A stretch of DNA of 64,000 nt from Klebsiella pneumoniae (GTDB taxonomy: Bacteria > Pseudomonadota > Gammaproteobacteria > Eutrophobiales > Eutrophobiaceae): contig CAMDWI010000001.1 in assembly GCA_945878555.1 (NCBI GenBank), positions 1 through 64,000 on the forward strand, read 5' to 3'. Positions 42,471 to 51,968 of this stretch are shown in pieces. A program made the position numbers and the translations under genes. Position 1 is the stretch's first letter. Every line of letters starts with the position of its first letter. Under the pieces are notes generated by a model. The model saw only the letters and a program-made list of their open reading frames with translations. It was not told where the DNA came from and did not search any database.

Positions 42471-43080
42471 GTTTGAGGTTCAGCAGGGACAGATCTGCCG
42501 CTGCACCTTGCGAGCCGGCAATAGCCTGTTCATAGGCCTGACGCGCCTCGTCCTGCTGGTTCAACTGGCTGTAAGCATCGCCTTTCAGTTCACTATAGAT
42601 CGGTGCGAATGCACCGGGATCAGCCGGATTCAGCAGCGACAGCGCCTGTTCGGCCTTGTTATTCGCAATCTGTACACGGGCCAGACGGATCGTGACTTCG
42701 TGTTTTATCGACGGATTTTTTACCTTCGCCAGTGCATCGTTCAACTGTTGCTCTGCCGTGTTGTAGTCTGCATCAGCCGCTGCCAGCTGGGCGAGTATCA
42801 GGCGGGCGAAGATCGCATAGCCGGTATCACCGTACGTGCTCACCACCTCCGTGGCCTTGTCACGTGCTTCCTGTGGCTTGTTCTGGTTTGATGCCGTCAA
42901 AGCCTGTTGGTAGATTTCGGATGCCGTCTCAACCTGGGTGATAGTGTGTGCCTGCCACTCTCTCCAGCCAAATATGGCAGACAGACCGAGTACTACCCCG
43001 AAAATGGCGGACTTGCCGTTTTCACGCCACCATTTTCTCAGTACTTCTACCTGTTCTTCTTCTGTAGTGTATCCGTCCAA
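42451..43080 (-). CDS. yfgM: YfgM family ancillary translocon subunit (TPR)
   Basis: A 209-residue inner-membrane protein. The cytoplasmic N-terminus has the family signature TEEEQVEVLRKWWRENG, followed by one transmembrane helix (about 23-41) and a periplasmic TPR domain (residues 45-209). YfgM associates with SecYEG and PpiD in E. coli. Its start is 96 bases after hisS and its stop overlaps the bamB start region by 20 bases. Confidence 0.92.
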   Translation of the reverse strand: MDGYTTEEEQVEVLRKWWRENGKSAIFGVVLGLSAIFGWREWQAHTITQVETASEIYQQALTASNQNKPQEARDKATEVVSTYGDTGYAIFARLILAQLAAADADYNTAEQQLNDALAKVKNPSIKHEVTIRLARVQIANNKAEQALSLLNPADPGAFAPIYSELKGDAYSQLNQQDEARQAYEQAIAGSQGAAADLSLLNLKLDALGK

Positions 43081-43175
43081 ACGGATCCTCCTGTTTCTCT
43101 GGTTTTCAGGGTATCAATGGGCTTGAGACCGCATAAAAGGGGGCATTATACCCCCGCTTTGTATGAATAGCATTT

Positions 43176-44450
43176 CTATCTGCTCAATATCTGCCGGATA
43201 GTCGCGCCCAGATCTGACCAGGCCACGTCATACTGGTTCGATTCGGTCCGCAGTGGTTTGATGCCGACTCGCTGTTGTGCCAGTTCATTGTCACCGATAA
43301 TCAGCGCAATTTCAGCACCGGATTTGTCTGCCTTCTTGAACTGACTTTTGAAACTGCCGCCACCACAATGCATGACCAGCCGCAAATCCGGGATTTCATC
43401 GCGTATTTGCTCGGACAGGGACAAGGCCGCCGCCATTGCATTGTTACTTGCGACGATAAAATATACCTGCGGTGTCTGGTCTATCCTGGCCCCGGGGTTA
43501 TTTTCAACCAGACTGACAAGTCGTTCAAGTCCCATCCCGAAGCCGATGGCCGGGACGGCTGGCCCACCAAAATTCCCGACCAGGCCATCATAGCGACCAC
43601 CGGCACAGACCGTGCCCTGTGCGCCCAACAGACTGGTAATCCATTCGAATACAGTGCGGTTGTAATAGTCGAGACCACGAACCAGTCGCGGATTGATTGT
43701 GTAACGAATACCGACCGAACCCAGCAGCGATTGCAGTGTTGAAAAATGTTCAACAGATTCGGGATCGAGCGAATCGGTAATGCTCGGTGCAGCCTTGACC
43801 AGCTCCTGCATGTCCGGGTTTTTACTGTCCAGGATCCGCAGCGGGTTCTTGTCGAGCCGGTTCAGGCTGTCTTCATCAAGACGGCCTTTATGGTCCTGAA
43901 AATATTCGACCAGGATATTCCGGTAATTTTTTCTAGCCTCACTGCTGCCCAGAGAATTAATCTGGAGCTCGAGGTCAGTAAGCCCCAACTGTTTCCAGAT
44001 GCGCGTACCCATCGTAATGATTTCCGCATCTATGTCAGGGCCAGCGAGACCATACGTCTCGACCCCTATCTGGTGGAACTGGCGCAAGCGGCCCTTTTGT
44101 GGTCGCTCATGCCGGAACATCGGGCCGGTATACCAGAGCCGCAGGGCCGGGTTTTGAAACAGACCATGCTCCAGTCCGGCACGTACACAGCTGGCGGTGC
44201 CTTCCGGACGCAGCGTTAACATCTCGCCGTTTTTGTCAGCAAAGGTGTACATCTCCTTGGAGACGATATCGGTGGTCTCACCGAGTGAACGCTCAAACAG
44301 TTCGGTCTTCTCCACGATGGGCAGGCGTATCTGCTGATAGCCGTAACCAGTCAGTACCTGCTTGACAGTCTGTTCCAGGAATTGCCAGCAGGGGGATGCC
44401 TCAGGCAGGGTGTCATGCATACCGCGCACTGCCTTTAATGTTGATGTCAC
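43176..44450 (-). CDS. hisS: Histidyl-tRNA synthetase
   Basis: A 424-residue class II aminoacyl-tRNA synthetase. Motif 2 region FRHERPQKGRLRQFHQIG, the HisA motifs LVRGLDYYNRTVFEW and AGGRYDGL, and the C-terminal anticodon-binding domain are all present. The family loop GPMFRHERP gives ATP contact residues. The length matches E. coli HisRS (424). In most gammaproteobacteria ispG precedes hisS; here rodZ is the neighbour, 74 bases upstream. Confidence 0.97.
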   Translation of the reverse strand: MTSTLKAVRGMHDTLPEASPCWQFLEQTVKQVLTGYGYQQIRLPIVEKTELFERSLGETTDIVSKEMYTFADKNGEMLTLRPEGTASCVRAGLEHGLFQNPALRLWYTGPMFRHERPQKGRLRQFHQIGVETYGLAGPDIDAEIITMGTRIWKQLGLTDLELQINSLGSSEARKNYRNILVEYFQDHKGRLDEDSLNRLDKNPLRILDSKNPDMQELVKAAPSITDSLDPESVEHFSTLQSLLGSVGIRYTINPRLVRGLDYYNRTVFEWITSLLGAQGTVCAGGRYDGLVGNFGGPAVPAIGFGMGLERLVSLVENNPGARIDQTPQVYFIVASNNAMAAALSLSEQIRDEIPDLRLVMHCGGGSFKSQFKKADKSGAEIALIIGDNELAQQRVGIKPLRTESNQYDVAWSDLGATIRQILSR

Positions 44451-44524
44451 CGTTTGCTCCTTGGTATTAATGACGAAATTGAAAAGCCGGACCGGACAGC
44501 CGTCGGCGCGTTAATGGCCGTGTT

Positions 44525-45652
44525 TTATTCGCCCAGCGTGAATCGTGCCACACCGGCCCGCGAATACGGGGCAGCATTGAACGGTTTGCCATTAAACTCG
44601 ACCGAGACTGCCTGGGCAAATCCAAGCAATACATCGAAAGGCGCCGTACCACGTACATTAAAAACGTCGCCTGGCCGTCCGAGGTTAAAGAAGACCTTAC
44701 TGTTGTTCGCATCGATAATTTCTATCCACGAATCCGCCGTCAGCTTTAATACGATCAAGTCGGGGCCAGTGGTCTGGTAGACCGGTGTTTGCGGGCTGCT
44801 GGTGACGCCCTGGGCCGGAAACGGTGTCATGCCGGCCATTATACCGGTGTCGGTCCCGGTTGTTGCCTGGGCTGTCTGTGTAGTCGCGGGGTCTATCGCC
44901 CCGGGTGTCGTCGTCGGTGTGACCGCCAACGCTGCGCCAGTGACGGGTGTACCCGTCGGATCCAGAACCGCCGCCGTGGCCGTTGCAGGTGGCAATGCTC
45001 CGGGTAGCGGGTCGATGACAATACCGGGTGTTGTACTCTCCAGCGGCGGTTCAATCGTGGCCGATTCAACCGGCATGCCGTTCGTGGTCAGTTGGGTACC
45101 GGTAGGGACGACCGGGATCTCCTGAAGATTGTCATTTGTATACGAAGATCTGTATTCGGGTAATGCATAAGCCGGGGCCTCGGTCACCGGTTCAGCCACC
45201 TGTTCTTCCCGTATCTGCGAGATGGTCTCCGGAGATATTGTCGGTGCGTTGATCACGAAATTGCTCTGCCACCAGGCAATCAGCAATACAACCAGTGCGA
45301 GCATGATCAGATAGGTAAAGGCCTTGACCGGCTTGTCGCTGCTGCTCGTTTGCGATGAGTGGCGGATCTCGGGGATAATCTCCGGCTCAAAGTTGCCACC
45401 CTGCTCCTCAAACGTCCTGACCAGCGCATCCGCGTCGGCACCCAGCAGCTTGCTGTAGCTGCGGATATATCCACGCACATAGATAGGGTCCGGCAGCGAG
45501 TCAAAATTGTCTTCCTCAATCGCCGAGATAAAGCGCACGTCGAGCCGCATCTTGGAGGCGATATCATTCAGCGTGATATTCTTGCCTTCCCGCAGCGCCT
45601 TCAGCGTCTTGCCGATCGATATGGTTTCCTGATATGTCGTCGTGCCAGTCAT
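44525..45652 (-). CDS. rodZ: RodZ-like cytoskeletal membrane protein
   Basis: A 375-residue bitopic protein. Residues 14-80 form a HTH_25 domain (LKALREGKNITLNDIASKM in parts, FISAIEEDNFDSLPDPIYVRGYI in parts). One transmembrane helix lies at about 110-128, then a long Pro/Thr/Ala-rich periplasmic linker and a C-terminal DUF4115 domain (LKLTADSWIEIIDANNSKVF in parts). RodZ links MreB to the cell-wall elongation machinery. It lies 2 bases after pilW and before hisS. Confidence 0.9.
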   Translation of the reverse strand: MTGTTTYQETISIGKTLKALREGKNITLNDIASKMRLDVRFISAIEEDNFDSLPDPIYVRGYIRSYSKLLGADADALVRTFEEQGGNFEPEIIPEIRHSSQTSSSDKPVKAFTYLIMLALVVLLIAWWQSNFVINAPTISPETISQIREEQVAEPVTEAPAYALPEYRSSYTNDNLQEIPVVPTGTQLTTNGMPVESATIEPPLESTTPGIVIDPLPGALPPATATAAVLDPTGTPVTGAALAVTPTTTPGAIDPATTQTAQATTGTDTGIMAGMTPFPAQGVTSSPQTPVYQTTGPDLIVLKLTADSWIEIIDANNSKVFFNLGRPGDVFNVRGTAPFDVLLGFAQAVSVEFNGKPFNAAPYSRAGVARFTLGE

Positions 45653-45654
45653 AT

Positions 45655-46425
45655 TCAGCGTCCGCCCGGTTTGTTCAGCTGTCCCGCTTCTACGGAATCT
45701 GCAAAATTGTTTTTCAGTAATAATTCATAACTGGCAACCGCGTTCCTGTCACCGAGTTGTTGTTCGATGCGTATGCCGAGCAGCAGGCTGGCCGCCGTAT
45801 GTTTGGCCACGGACTGGAAGCGCTGCAGATAGGCACGCGCATTCAGAAAATTGTCCTGATCGTAGCTCAGTTGTGCCATCTGTATCAGCGCCGAGGGGAT
45901 CTCCGGACTGATCGACAAGGCCTGACGGAAAAATTTTTCGGCCGGGCCAGGCTGGTTGTTCATCAGCGCACAGGTACCGGCGTTGGCGTAGGCCACAGCC
46001 GGGGTTTCATACAAGGGATTGGCCGCCGCCTGTATAAAAATCTTTTCGGCCTCATCAAAGCGTTTGTTCTGACAGAGGAACAAACCATAGTTATTTTTTG
46101 AGCCCGAATCGTTCTGGTTGAGGGCGATTGCACGTTTGAAGTGTCGCTCTGCCTGTGACGGGTCACCGAGGCGCTGGTACAACAAACCCAGGGCATTGTG
46201 CGTCCCGAAATAGCCCTGGTCGGCCTGCAAGGCACGGTTCAGTTTATCGAGCGCCGCCTCCATATTGCCTGAGCGCAGATATTCAATACCCAGATTCAGG
46301 TTCGCCATCGCCACTTCATTGGTGGTCTGGGCGGTCTGCAACGCGGGGTTTCTGCCCGGGCCGGTGTTATTGGCGCAAGCATTCAGCAATAGCAGAGACA
46401 GTATAAGTACGGGCAATATTTTCAT
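45655..46425 (-). CDS. pilW: Type IV pilus biogenesis/stability protein PilW (PilF)
   Basis: A 256-residue lipoprotein with lipobox LLNAC (Cys17) and about six TPR repeats ([22 protein letters not shown] in parts, [22 protein letters not shown] in parts). PilW/PilF is the pilotin needed to assemble the PilQ secretin. No other pilus gene is in the window, which is normal because pilW is embedded in the rlmN-rodZ cluster in this group. The start overlaps the rlmN stop in an ATGA arrangement. Confidence 0.93.
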   Translation of the reverse strand: MKILPVLILSLLLLNACANNTGPGRNPALQTAQTTNEVAMANLNLGIEYLRSGNMEAALDKLNRALQADQGYFGTHNALGLLYQRLGDPSQAERHFKRAIALNQNDSGSKNNYGLFLCQNKRFDEAEKIFIQAAANPLYETPAVAYANAGTCALMNNQPGPAEKFFRQALSISPEIPSALIQMAQLSYDQDNFLNARAYLQRFQSVAKHTAASLLLGIRIEQQLGDRNAVASYELLLKNNFADSVEAGQLNKPGGR

Positions 46426-47522
46426 ATGCTGACCTCCATCTGTGCCGGTTTTTGATGACGTTTTGCCCGGGCGACGACCTGACCAACCAGTTGTCCGCAG
46501 GCCGCATCAATATCATCACCACGGGTCTTGCGGGTAATGGTAATCAGTCCGGACTGGATGAGGATATCGCGGAATCGATCGATGTCCTGTTTTTTTGAGC
46601 AGATATATTCCGAGCCGGGGAATGGATTAAACGGTATCAGGTTAATCTTCGCCGGCACATCCCTCAACAATGTCGCCAGCTGGCGTGCGTCGTTTTCGGT
46701 GTCATTAATGCCGGCCAGCATCACGTATTCAAACGTCGTCGGGTCATCATTATTCGTCTTGCTGTAGCGCCGACAGGCATCCAGCAGTTCGCTGATCGGA
46801 TAACTGCGATTAATCGGCACCAGCACATCGCGCAGGGGGTTGTTTGCTGCGTGCAGTGACACGGCCAGGCTGACCCGCGTGGTCGCGGCCAGTTTGTCGA
46901 TGGCCGGCACTACCCCGGAGGTACTCAGTGTGACCCGCTTGGTTGACAGGTTGAAGGCGAGGTCGTCCTTCATCAGGTCCATCGCCTTGACCACATTATC
47001 AAAATTCAGCAAGGGCTCGCCCATACCCATCATTACCACATTGGTGATGATGCGGTTGTCCCTCGGGCCCTGGAAATAGCCGAGGCGGGTGTTGGCCAGC
47101 CACAGCTGGCCGATGATCTCGAATAATTCCAGATTGCGGCTGAAGCCCTGCTTGCCGGTCGAGCAGAAGCTGCAATCGAGTGCGCAGCCGACTTGCGAGG
47201 AGATACACAGCGTGCCCCGGTCGGTCTCGGGGATAAACACCATCTCGATGCAATTAAGCGGGTCTACTCGCAATAGCCACTTGCGTGTGCCATCGTTCGA
47301 GATCTTTTCCTCTTCAATCTCCGGCAGTTTGAAGCACAACAGGCCGACCAACTTTTCCCGCAGGACCTTACTGAGGTCCGTCATCTGCGCGATATCAATA
47401 ACGCCGTGATGATAGACCCATTTCATCAGCTGGGTTGCACGGTACGGTTTTTCGCCCATATCGACGAAAAACTGCTGCAATCCAGGCAGGGTCAGGTTGA
47501 AAAAGTTGGCGGGCGTGGTCAC
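46422..47522 (-). CDS. rlmN: Dual-specificity rRNA/tRNA adenine C2-methyltransferase RlmN
   Basis: A 366-residue radical-SAM enzyme that methylates A2503 of 23S rRNA and A37 of some tRNAs. The cluster motif CALDCSFC gives Cys113, Cys117 and Cys120. [12 protein letters not shown] and the C-terminal catalytic cysteine in DIDAACGQL are present. It is 5 bases after ndk and overlaps pilW, so ndk-rlmN-pilW-rodZ form one unit. Confidence 0.97.
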   Translation of the reverse strand: MTTPANFFNLTLPGLQQFFVDMGEKPYRATQLMKWVYHHGVIDIAQMTDLSKVLREKLVGLLCFKLPEIEEEKISNDGTRKWLLRVDPLNCIEMVFIPETDRGTLCISSQVGCALDCSFCSTGKQGFSRNLELFEIIGQLWLANTRLGYFQGPRDNRIITNVVMMGMGEPLLNFDNVVKAMDLMKDDLAFNLSTKRVTLSTSGVVPAIDKLAATTRVSLAVSLHAANNPLRDVLVPINRSYPISELLDACRRYSKTNNDDPTTFEYVMLAGINDTENDARQLATLLRDVPAKINLIPFNPFPGSEYICSKKQDIDRFRDILIQSGLITITRKTRGDDIDAACGQLVGQVVARAKRHQKPAQMEVSI

Positions 47523-47527
47523 AGGAC

Positions 47528-47968
47528 TTATCTGCTACGCGCGCAGACCTCGTTCGGCGAGAAAAACAGCGCAATTTCAAGCTTTGCATTCTCGGCGGAG
47601 TCCGATCCGTGTACTGCGTTTTCACCCTGATCGCCGTTCGGGTCACAAAAGTCGGCGCGGATTGTGCCTTTTACTGCATTTTTCGGGAAAGTAGCGCCCA
47701 TTAACTCCCGGTTTTTGCTGACGGCGTTCTCGCCTTCGAGTACCTGAACCAGTACGGGACCGGAGGTCATGAAATCCAGCAGTTCGCCGAAGAAAGGCCG
47801 TTCTTTATGAACTTCGTAGAACTTCGCCACCTGGTCGCGGCTCAGACGCTGCATTTTTGCAGCCACAATACGCAGACCGGCCTTTTCAAAGCGGGTCAGG
47901 ATCTCGCCAATCACATTTTTGGCGACAGCATCCGGTTTAATAATAGACAAGGTTTGTTCGAGTGCCAT
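47528..47968 (-). CDS. ndk: Nucleoside diphosphate kinase
   Basis: A 146-residue NDP kinase that balances NTP pools by phospho-histidine transfer. Lys11 (IIKPDAV) and His120 in NAVHGSDS are in place. Between RADF and the catalytic histidine segment there are about three more residues (CDPNGDQGE) than in typical members, lengthening the surface loop just before the active site. It is the first gene of the ndk-rlmN-pilW-rodZ run. A TATAAT on the minus strand near 48008 may be its -10 box. Confidence 0.95.
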   Translation of the reverse strand: MALEQTLSIIKPDAVAKNVIGEILTRFEKAGLRIVAAKMQRLSRDQVAKFYEVHKERPFFGELLDFMTSGPVLVQVLEGENAVSKNRELMGATFPKNAVKGTIRADFCDPNGDQGENAVHGSDSAENAKLEIALFFSPNEVCARSR

Positions 47969-48059
47969 TTACGACTCCATAAAAAAAGATTGTAAAAGGC
48001 GGGATTATACGTGCTTGATTATAGTGCGGGATAGCGTTTTTTGGCTATTTTTGTGGTTT

Positions 48060-48398
48060 TCAGTCGTCCCGGTGGTCGCGGGTCTGCACGATTCCGTGCT
48101 CGATCCGGACCGGAAAGGTGGAGACCGGCTCATAGGCGGGGGGGCACAAGGCTTCCCCGGTCAGTATCGAAAAGCGCGCGCCGTGCCGGGGGCACATGAT
48201 CTCGTCTCCCTTGACCAGCTCGTCTGCATCCAGCCCACAGCCGAGCAGGGGAGAGCCGTCGTGGGTACACACATCCTCTATCGCGTGGTATTCACCGTGC
48301 AGGTTAAACACGGCAATACGCAGTTCATCGACCTCGACCAGTCGTGATTGCCCGGGCAGGAACTCTGCCTGTGGGCAGATATCGATCCAGTTACTCAT
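48060..48398 (-). CDS. Rieske [2Fe-2S] ferredoxin-like protein
   Basis: A 112-residue stand-alone Rieske domain. The cluster ligands are CTHDG (Cys-His) and CPRHGARF (Cys-His), with the usual PLLGCG between them. It resembles small Rieske ferredoxins of the NirD or biphenyl-dioxygenase type that pass electrons in the cytoplasm. It ends the SUF operon, 6 bases after sufT, a pairing seen in other bacteria, so it may be an early cluster recipient or an electron donor in assembly. Confidence 0.92.
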   Translation of the reverse strand: MSNWIDICPQAEFLPGQSRLVEVDELRIAVFNLHGEYHAIEDVCTHDGSPLLGCGLDADELVKGDEIMCPRHGARFSILTGEALCPPAYEPVSTFPVRIEHGIVQTRDHRDD

Positions 48399-48404
48399 TG
48401 CGAA

Positions 48405-48953
48405 CTAGTAATACATCCCCGTTTGCAGCTTTGCCGCATCGGTCATCATGTCGTGGCTCCAGGGCGGGTCGAAGGTCAGTTCAACATTTACCTCGGACAC
48501 ATTCGGCACCATCGCCACCTTCATCTTCACATCGGAGGCAAGAAAATCACCCATGCCACAACCGGGCGCCGTCAGCGTCATCACGATATCAACGCGATTA
48601 CCGCCCTCGTCCGTTTTTTTCACGTTGCAACTGTAGATCAGACCAAGGTCGACCATATTGACCGGGATCTCCGGGTCGTAACAGGTACGTAACTGCAACC
48701 ACAGCAGGTCCTCATCGACCTCCTGGCTGTCCTCGGTGCCGGGTTTCGGTTTCAGCGGCGGTGGTGTGTCAAAGCCGATCGCATCCGCGTTCTGGGCGGC
48801 TATCTGTACCAGATTGCCGTTTGCATTGACGGTGTAATTGCCGCCGAGTGCCTGGGTGATATAAACCTGGCTGTCTTTTGGCAGTGAAATCGGTGTGCCC
48901 GCCGGTATCAGGATCGCATCCACATCGCGATTAACAGTGATCATCTCCCTCAT
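48405..48953 (-). CDS. sufT: SufT Fe-S cluster assembly protein
   Basis: A 182-residue protein with an N-terminal extension (residues 1-85) and a MIP18/DUF59 domain (DPEIPVNMVDLGLIY, LTAPGCGMGDFL with the conserved Cys, VNVELTFDPPWSHDMM). SufT helps mature Fe-S proteins when demand is high. The second Met (48944, MITVNRDVDA) is an alternative start. It lies between sufU and the Rieske gene. Confidence 0.93.
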   Translation of the reverse strand: MREMITVNRDVDAILIPAGTPISLPKDSQVYITQALGGNYTVNANGNLVQIAAQNADAIGFDTPPPLKPKPGTEDSQEVDEDLLWLQLRTCYDPEIPVNMVDLGLIYSCNVKKTDEGGNRVDIVMTLTAPGCGMGDFLASDVKMKVAMVPNVSEVNVELTFDPPWSHDMMTDAAKLQTGMYY

Positions 48954-48958
48954 CGCGG

Positions 48959-49408
48959 CTATTCCGTCGAGACAGCGGTCTGGTTACCGTCGATCACGGC
49001 ATGGAGCGTGTGCCAGCACAGGCTGGCACATTTGACGCGGGACGGATAGTCGCGCACACCAGCCAGTGCGGCCAGCTTGCCGAACCGATCCAGATCCGGC
49101 TCGGCATCTTCGGCGGTCAGCAGGTGGTGAAAGTCGTTGAATATCTGTCCGGCCTCAACAAGCGTCTTGCCTTTCAGTGCCTCGGTCATCAACGAGGCCG
49201 AGGCGACCGAGATCGCGCAACCTGATCCATCAAAGCGGATATCGCTGAGCGTGTCGCCATCCAGCTTGACGTATAGTGTGAGCCGGTCTCCACACAAGGG
49301 GTTGAAACCTTCAAGCGTGCGGTCGGCATTTTCGAGCTTGCCGAAATTTCGCGGACTGCGATTGTGGTCGACAATCACGTCCTGATACAGCTGTTTCAGA
49401 TCAAACAT
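48959..49408 (-). CDS. sufU: SufU-type Fe-S scaffold / sulfur acceptor
   Basis: A 149-residue NifU_N-fold protein. The ligands are Cys39, Asp41, Cys64 and Cys127. The segment between Cys64 and Cys127 carries the long insert typical of SufU (LAALAGVRDYPSRVKC) and not found in IscU. In SufU a zinc at this site helps take sulfur from SufS, so this protein replaces SufE here. The frame opens at 49540, but the ATG at 49408 overlaps the sufS stop (ATGA) and gives the family start MFDLKQLYQ. Confidence 0.93.
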   Translation of the reverse strand: MFDLKQLYQDVIVDHNRSPRNFGKLENADRTLEGFNPLCGDRLTLYVKLDGDTLSDIRFDGSGCAISVASASLMTEALKGKTLVEAGQIFNDFHHLLTAEDAEPDLDRFGKLAALAGVRDYPSRVKCASLCWHTLHAVIDGNQTAVSTE

Positions 49409-50652
49409 CAGTTGAATACCTTCTGGGCCGCTAACACGGCCTGGATAAATTTGTCGACTTCCTGCCGCGTATTGTACATCGCAAACGAGGCGCGTGCGGT
49501 CGCCGGTATGGCATAGCGGTCCATCACCGGCATCGCGCAATGGTGGCCGGTGCGTATCGCCACGCCATGATGGTCGAGGATCGTACCCAGATCATGCGGA
49601 TGGATCTTGTCCATGACAAAGGACAGGATGCTGGCCTTCTGTTTTGCCGTACCGATCAAACGCAGCCCCTGGATAGTGGAGGCGGCCTCTGTCGCGTAAT
49701 CAAGCAAACCTGTCTCGTAGCTACGTATCGCGTCCATGCCAATGGCCGTCACATAATCAATGGCCGCACCGAGACCGATCATGCCGGCGATATGCGGCGT
49801 ACCGGCCTCGAACTTGTAGGGCAGGTCGTTCCAGGTAGATTTTTCAAACGTGACCGTGCGGATCATATCACCGCCACCCTGCCACGGCGGCATCGCCTCC
49901 AGTAGCGCACGTTTGCCGTACAACACCCCGGTACCGGTCGGGCCGAATAATTTGTGGCCGGAGAAGCAGAAAAAGTCACAATCAAGCGCCTGCACGTCGA
50001 TGGCCGCATGCGGTACCGACTGGGCACCGTCGATCAACACCTTCGCGTTATGCGCATGGGCCAGATCAATGACCTGTTTGACCGGATTGATCGTGCCCAG
50101 CGCATTGGAGATATGCACCATCGCAACCAGCCGGGTGCGTGGCCCCAGCAGTTTCTCATATTCATCAAACAACAGCTCGCCCGCATCATTGAACGGCACC
50201 ACCTTCAGTACCGCACCGGTCTGCTCACACAGTAATTGCCAGGGCACGATATTGGAGTGGTGTTCCATCTGCGAAACAATGATCTCATCTCCAGCCTTCA
50301 GCGTGGAGCGGCCCCAGGACTGTGCAACCAGATTGATCGACTCGGTTGTGCCCCGGGTAAGGATGATCTCCTTGTCGGAGCTGGCATTGATAAACTTGCG
50401 GATCTTGCCGCGCGCACCCTCATAGGCCGCGGTGGCCTGCTCACTCAGCGTATGTACGCCACGATGAATATTCGAATTGTATTCGCGGTAATAGCGGTCC
50501 AGTGTCTCGATCACCTGTAGCGGCTTGTGTGAGGTGGCGGCATTGTCCAGATAGACGAGCGGGTGGCCGTGTACCTGACGTTGCAGTACCGGAAAGTCGG
50601 CGCGGACCTTGTCTACATCAAACACAGCGGCTGTTTTGGTAACGGCATTCAT
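49408..50652 (-). CDS. sufS: Cysteine desulfurase SufS
   Basis: A 414-residue PLP enzyme that removes sulfur from cysteine. The PLP Lys234 is in FSGHKLFGPTG, catalytic Cys372 in RTGHHCAMP, and the substrate motif VYLDNAATSHKP near residue 33. It is group II (SufS), matching the SufU partner downstream. It is overlapped by sufD (4 bases) and sufU (1 base), which indicates coupled translation. Confidence 0.97.
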   Translation of the reverse strand: MNAVTKTAAVFDVDKVRADFPVLQRQVHGHPLVYLDNAATSHKPLQVIETLDRYYREYNSNIHRGVHTLSEQATAAYEGARGKIRKFINASSDKEIILTRGTTESINLVAQSWGRSTLKAGDEIIVSQMEHHSNIVPWQLLCEQTGAVLKVVPFNDAGELLFDEYEKLLGPRTRLVAMVHISNALGTINPVKQVIDLAHAHNAKVLIDGAQSVPHAAIDVQALDCDFFCFSGHKLFGPTGTGVLYGKRALLEAMPPWQGGGDMIRTVTFEKSTWNDLPYKFEAGTPHIAGMIGLGAAIDYVTAIGMDAIRSYETGLLDYATEAASTIQGLRLIGTAKQKASILSFVMDKIHPHDLGTILDHHGVAIRTGHHCAMPVMDRYAIPATARASFAMYNTRQEVDKFIQAVLAAQKVFN

Positions 50653-51968
50653 CGGATAAATTCCCTGATCATATCGGCGTCAGGCAACTGCCCGACGACG
50701 CGTTGTTGTAACCACTGGCGTACCGGGGCCAGCGCCATGCGGCGGATCACATCGCCGGCAAAGGCGAACGTGAGCAGGCTGCGGGCGAGGTCTTCCGGGA
50801 TCGCACGCGTGCGCAGATAATACAACATGTTCTCGTCCAGTTGTCCGATGGTCGCGCCATGGCTGCATTTTACATCGTCGGCGTGGATCTGCAGCTCCGG
50901 CTTCGTGTCGATCTCGGCCTCGCTGGACAACAGCAGATTCGCATTTGATTGCTGTGCATCGGTCTTCTGTGCGTCCTTGTGTACGACCACCTTGCCGTTG
51001 AACACGGCACGTGAACGGCCGGCCAGTACACCACGGTAGGTCTCAACACTGCTGGTGTGCGGCACCAGATGATCAACGCGGGTATGATTGTCGACATGCT
51101 GGCTGCCGGCCGTGACATACAGCCCGTTCAGCACCGTCTCGGCACCGGCACCGTTCAACCGCACATCAATATCATTGCGCACCAGCTTGCCACCGAGCGA
51201 GATCGAATGCGAAACCAGGCGACTGTTACGCTGTTGCTCCACCTGTACATTACCGATGTGGAATCCGGCCATGCCCTCGTGTTGCAACTTGTAGTGTTCA
51301 AGCACAGCTCCGTCACCGAGACTGATCTCGGTCAACGTATTGGTGAAATAATCAACCGCATCGCTGCCGGTATAGGTTTCAATCACGGTGGCCTCAGCCT
51401 GTTTACCGAGCACGAACAAATTACGCGGATGACAGGCAAACGCACCGGCCTGTGGGTCGGCCACAAAAACCAGATGCAACGGTTTGTCGAGTATCGCGTT
51501 ATCGGCCAGCAGCATGACACAACCATCACCGAGCAGGGCGGTGTTCAGATCGGAAAAGCTGTTGTTGCCGGGTGTGAGATAGCGGTTCAGATGCGGTTTT
51601 AATAAATGATCCTCTGCGACCAGGGCATCACGCAGACTGCGAATGATAACGCCCTGACCCGGTATCGTATCGGCACTGTGCAAGCGCCCATTCACAAACA
51701 GCAGGCGGTAACAATCCAGACCTTCTATTTGCGCCCGTGTTTGTATTGTGGCATCCGTTACTGCCGCCATCGCGGGCAGGTTAAAATCACGTTTCAGCAG
51801 CGGCTGGACGTCGGTGTATTTCCACTGTTCATTACGGCGCGTTGGAAAGCCATTACGGCGGAGGGATTCAACCGCCTGGTCCTGCTGCTGCACCAGCCAC
51901 GCCGCCCCTGCCGCAGCGGGTCGGCTCGCGTACTGTGACAGATAGTGGGCGACCGGGTCCTGACTCAT
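50649..51968 (-). CDS. sufD: SufD, SUF scaffold complex subunit
   Basis: A 439-residue beta-helix protein of the SufB/SufD family, forming the SufBC2D scaffold. The C-terminal motif SSEAEIDTKPELQIHADDVKCSHGATIG is family-typical, shown here by its parts SSEAEIDTKPELQI and DVKCSHGATIG. His in CSHG is the conserved residue near the cluster site. Its start overlaps the sufC stop by 4 bases. Confidence 0.96.
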   Translation of the reverse strand: MSQDPVAHYLSQYASRPAAAGAAWLVQQQDQAVESLRRNGFPTRRNEQWKYTDVQPLLKRDFNLPAMAAVTDATIQTRAQIEGLDCYRLLFVNGRLHSADTIPGQGVIIRSLRDALVAEDHLLKPHLNRYLTPGNNSFSDLNTALLGDGCVMLLADNAILDKPLHLVFVADPQAGAFACHPRNLFVLGKQAEATVIETYTGSDAVDYFTNTLTEISLGDGAVLEHYKLQHEGMAGFHIGNVQVEQQRNSRLVSHSISLGGKLVRNDIDVRLNGAGAETVLNGLYVTAGSQHVDNHTRVDHLVPHTSSVETYRGVLAGRSRAVFNGKVVVHKDAQKTDAQQSNANLLLSSEAEIDTKPELQIHADDVKCSHGATIGQLDENMLYYLRTRAIPEDLARSLLTFAFAGDVIRRMALAPVRQWLQQRVVGQLPDADMIREFIR

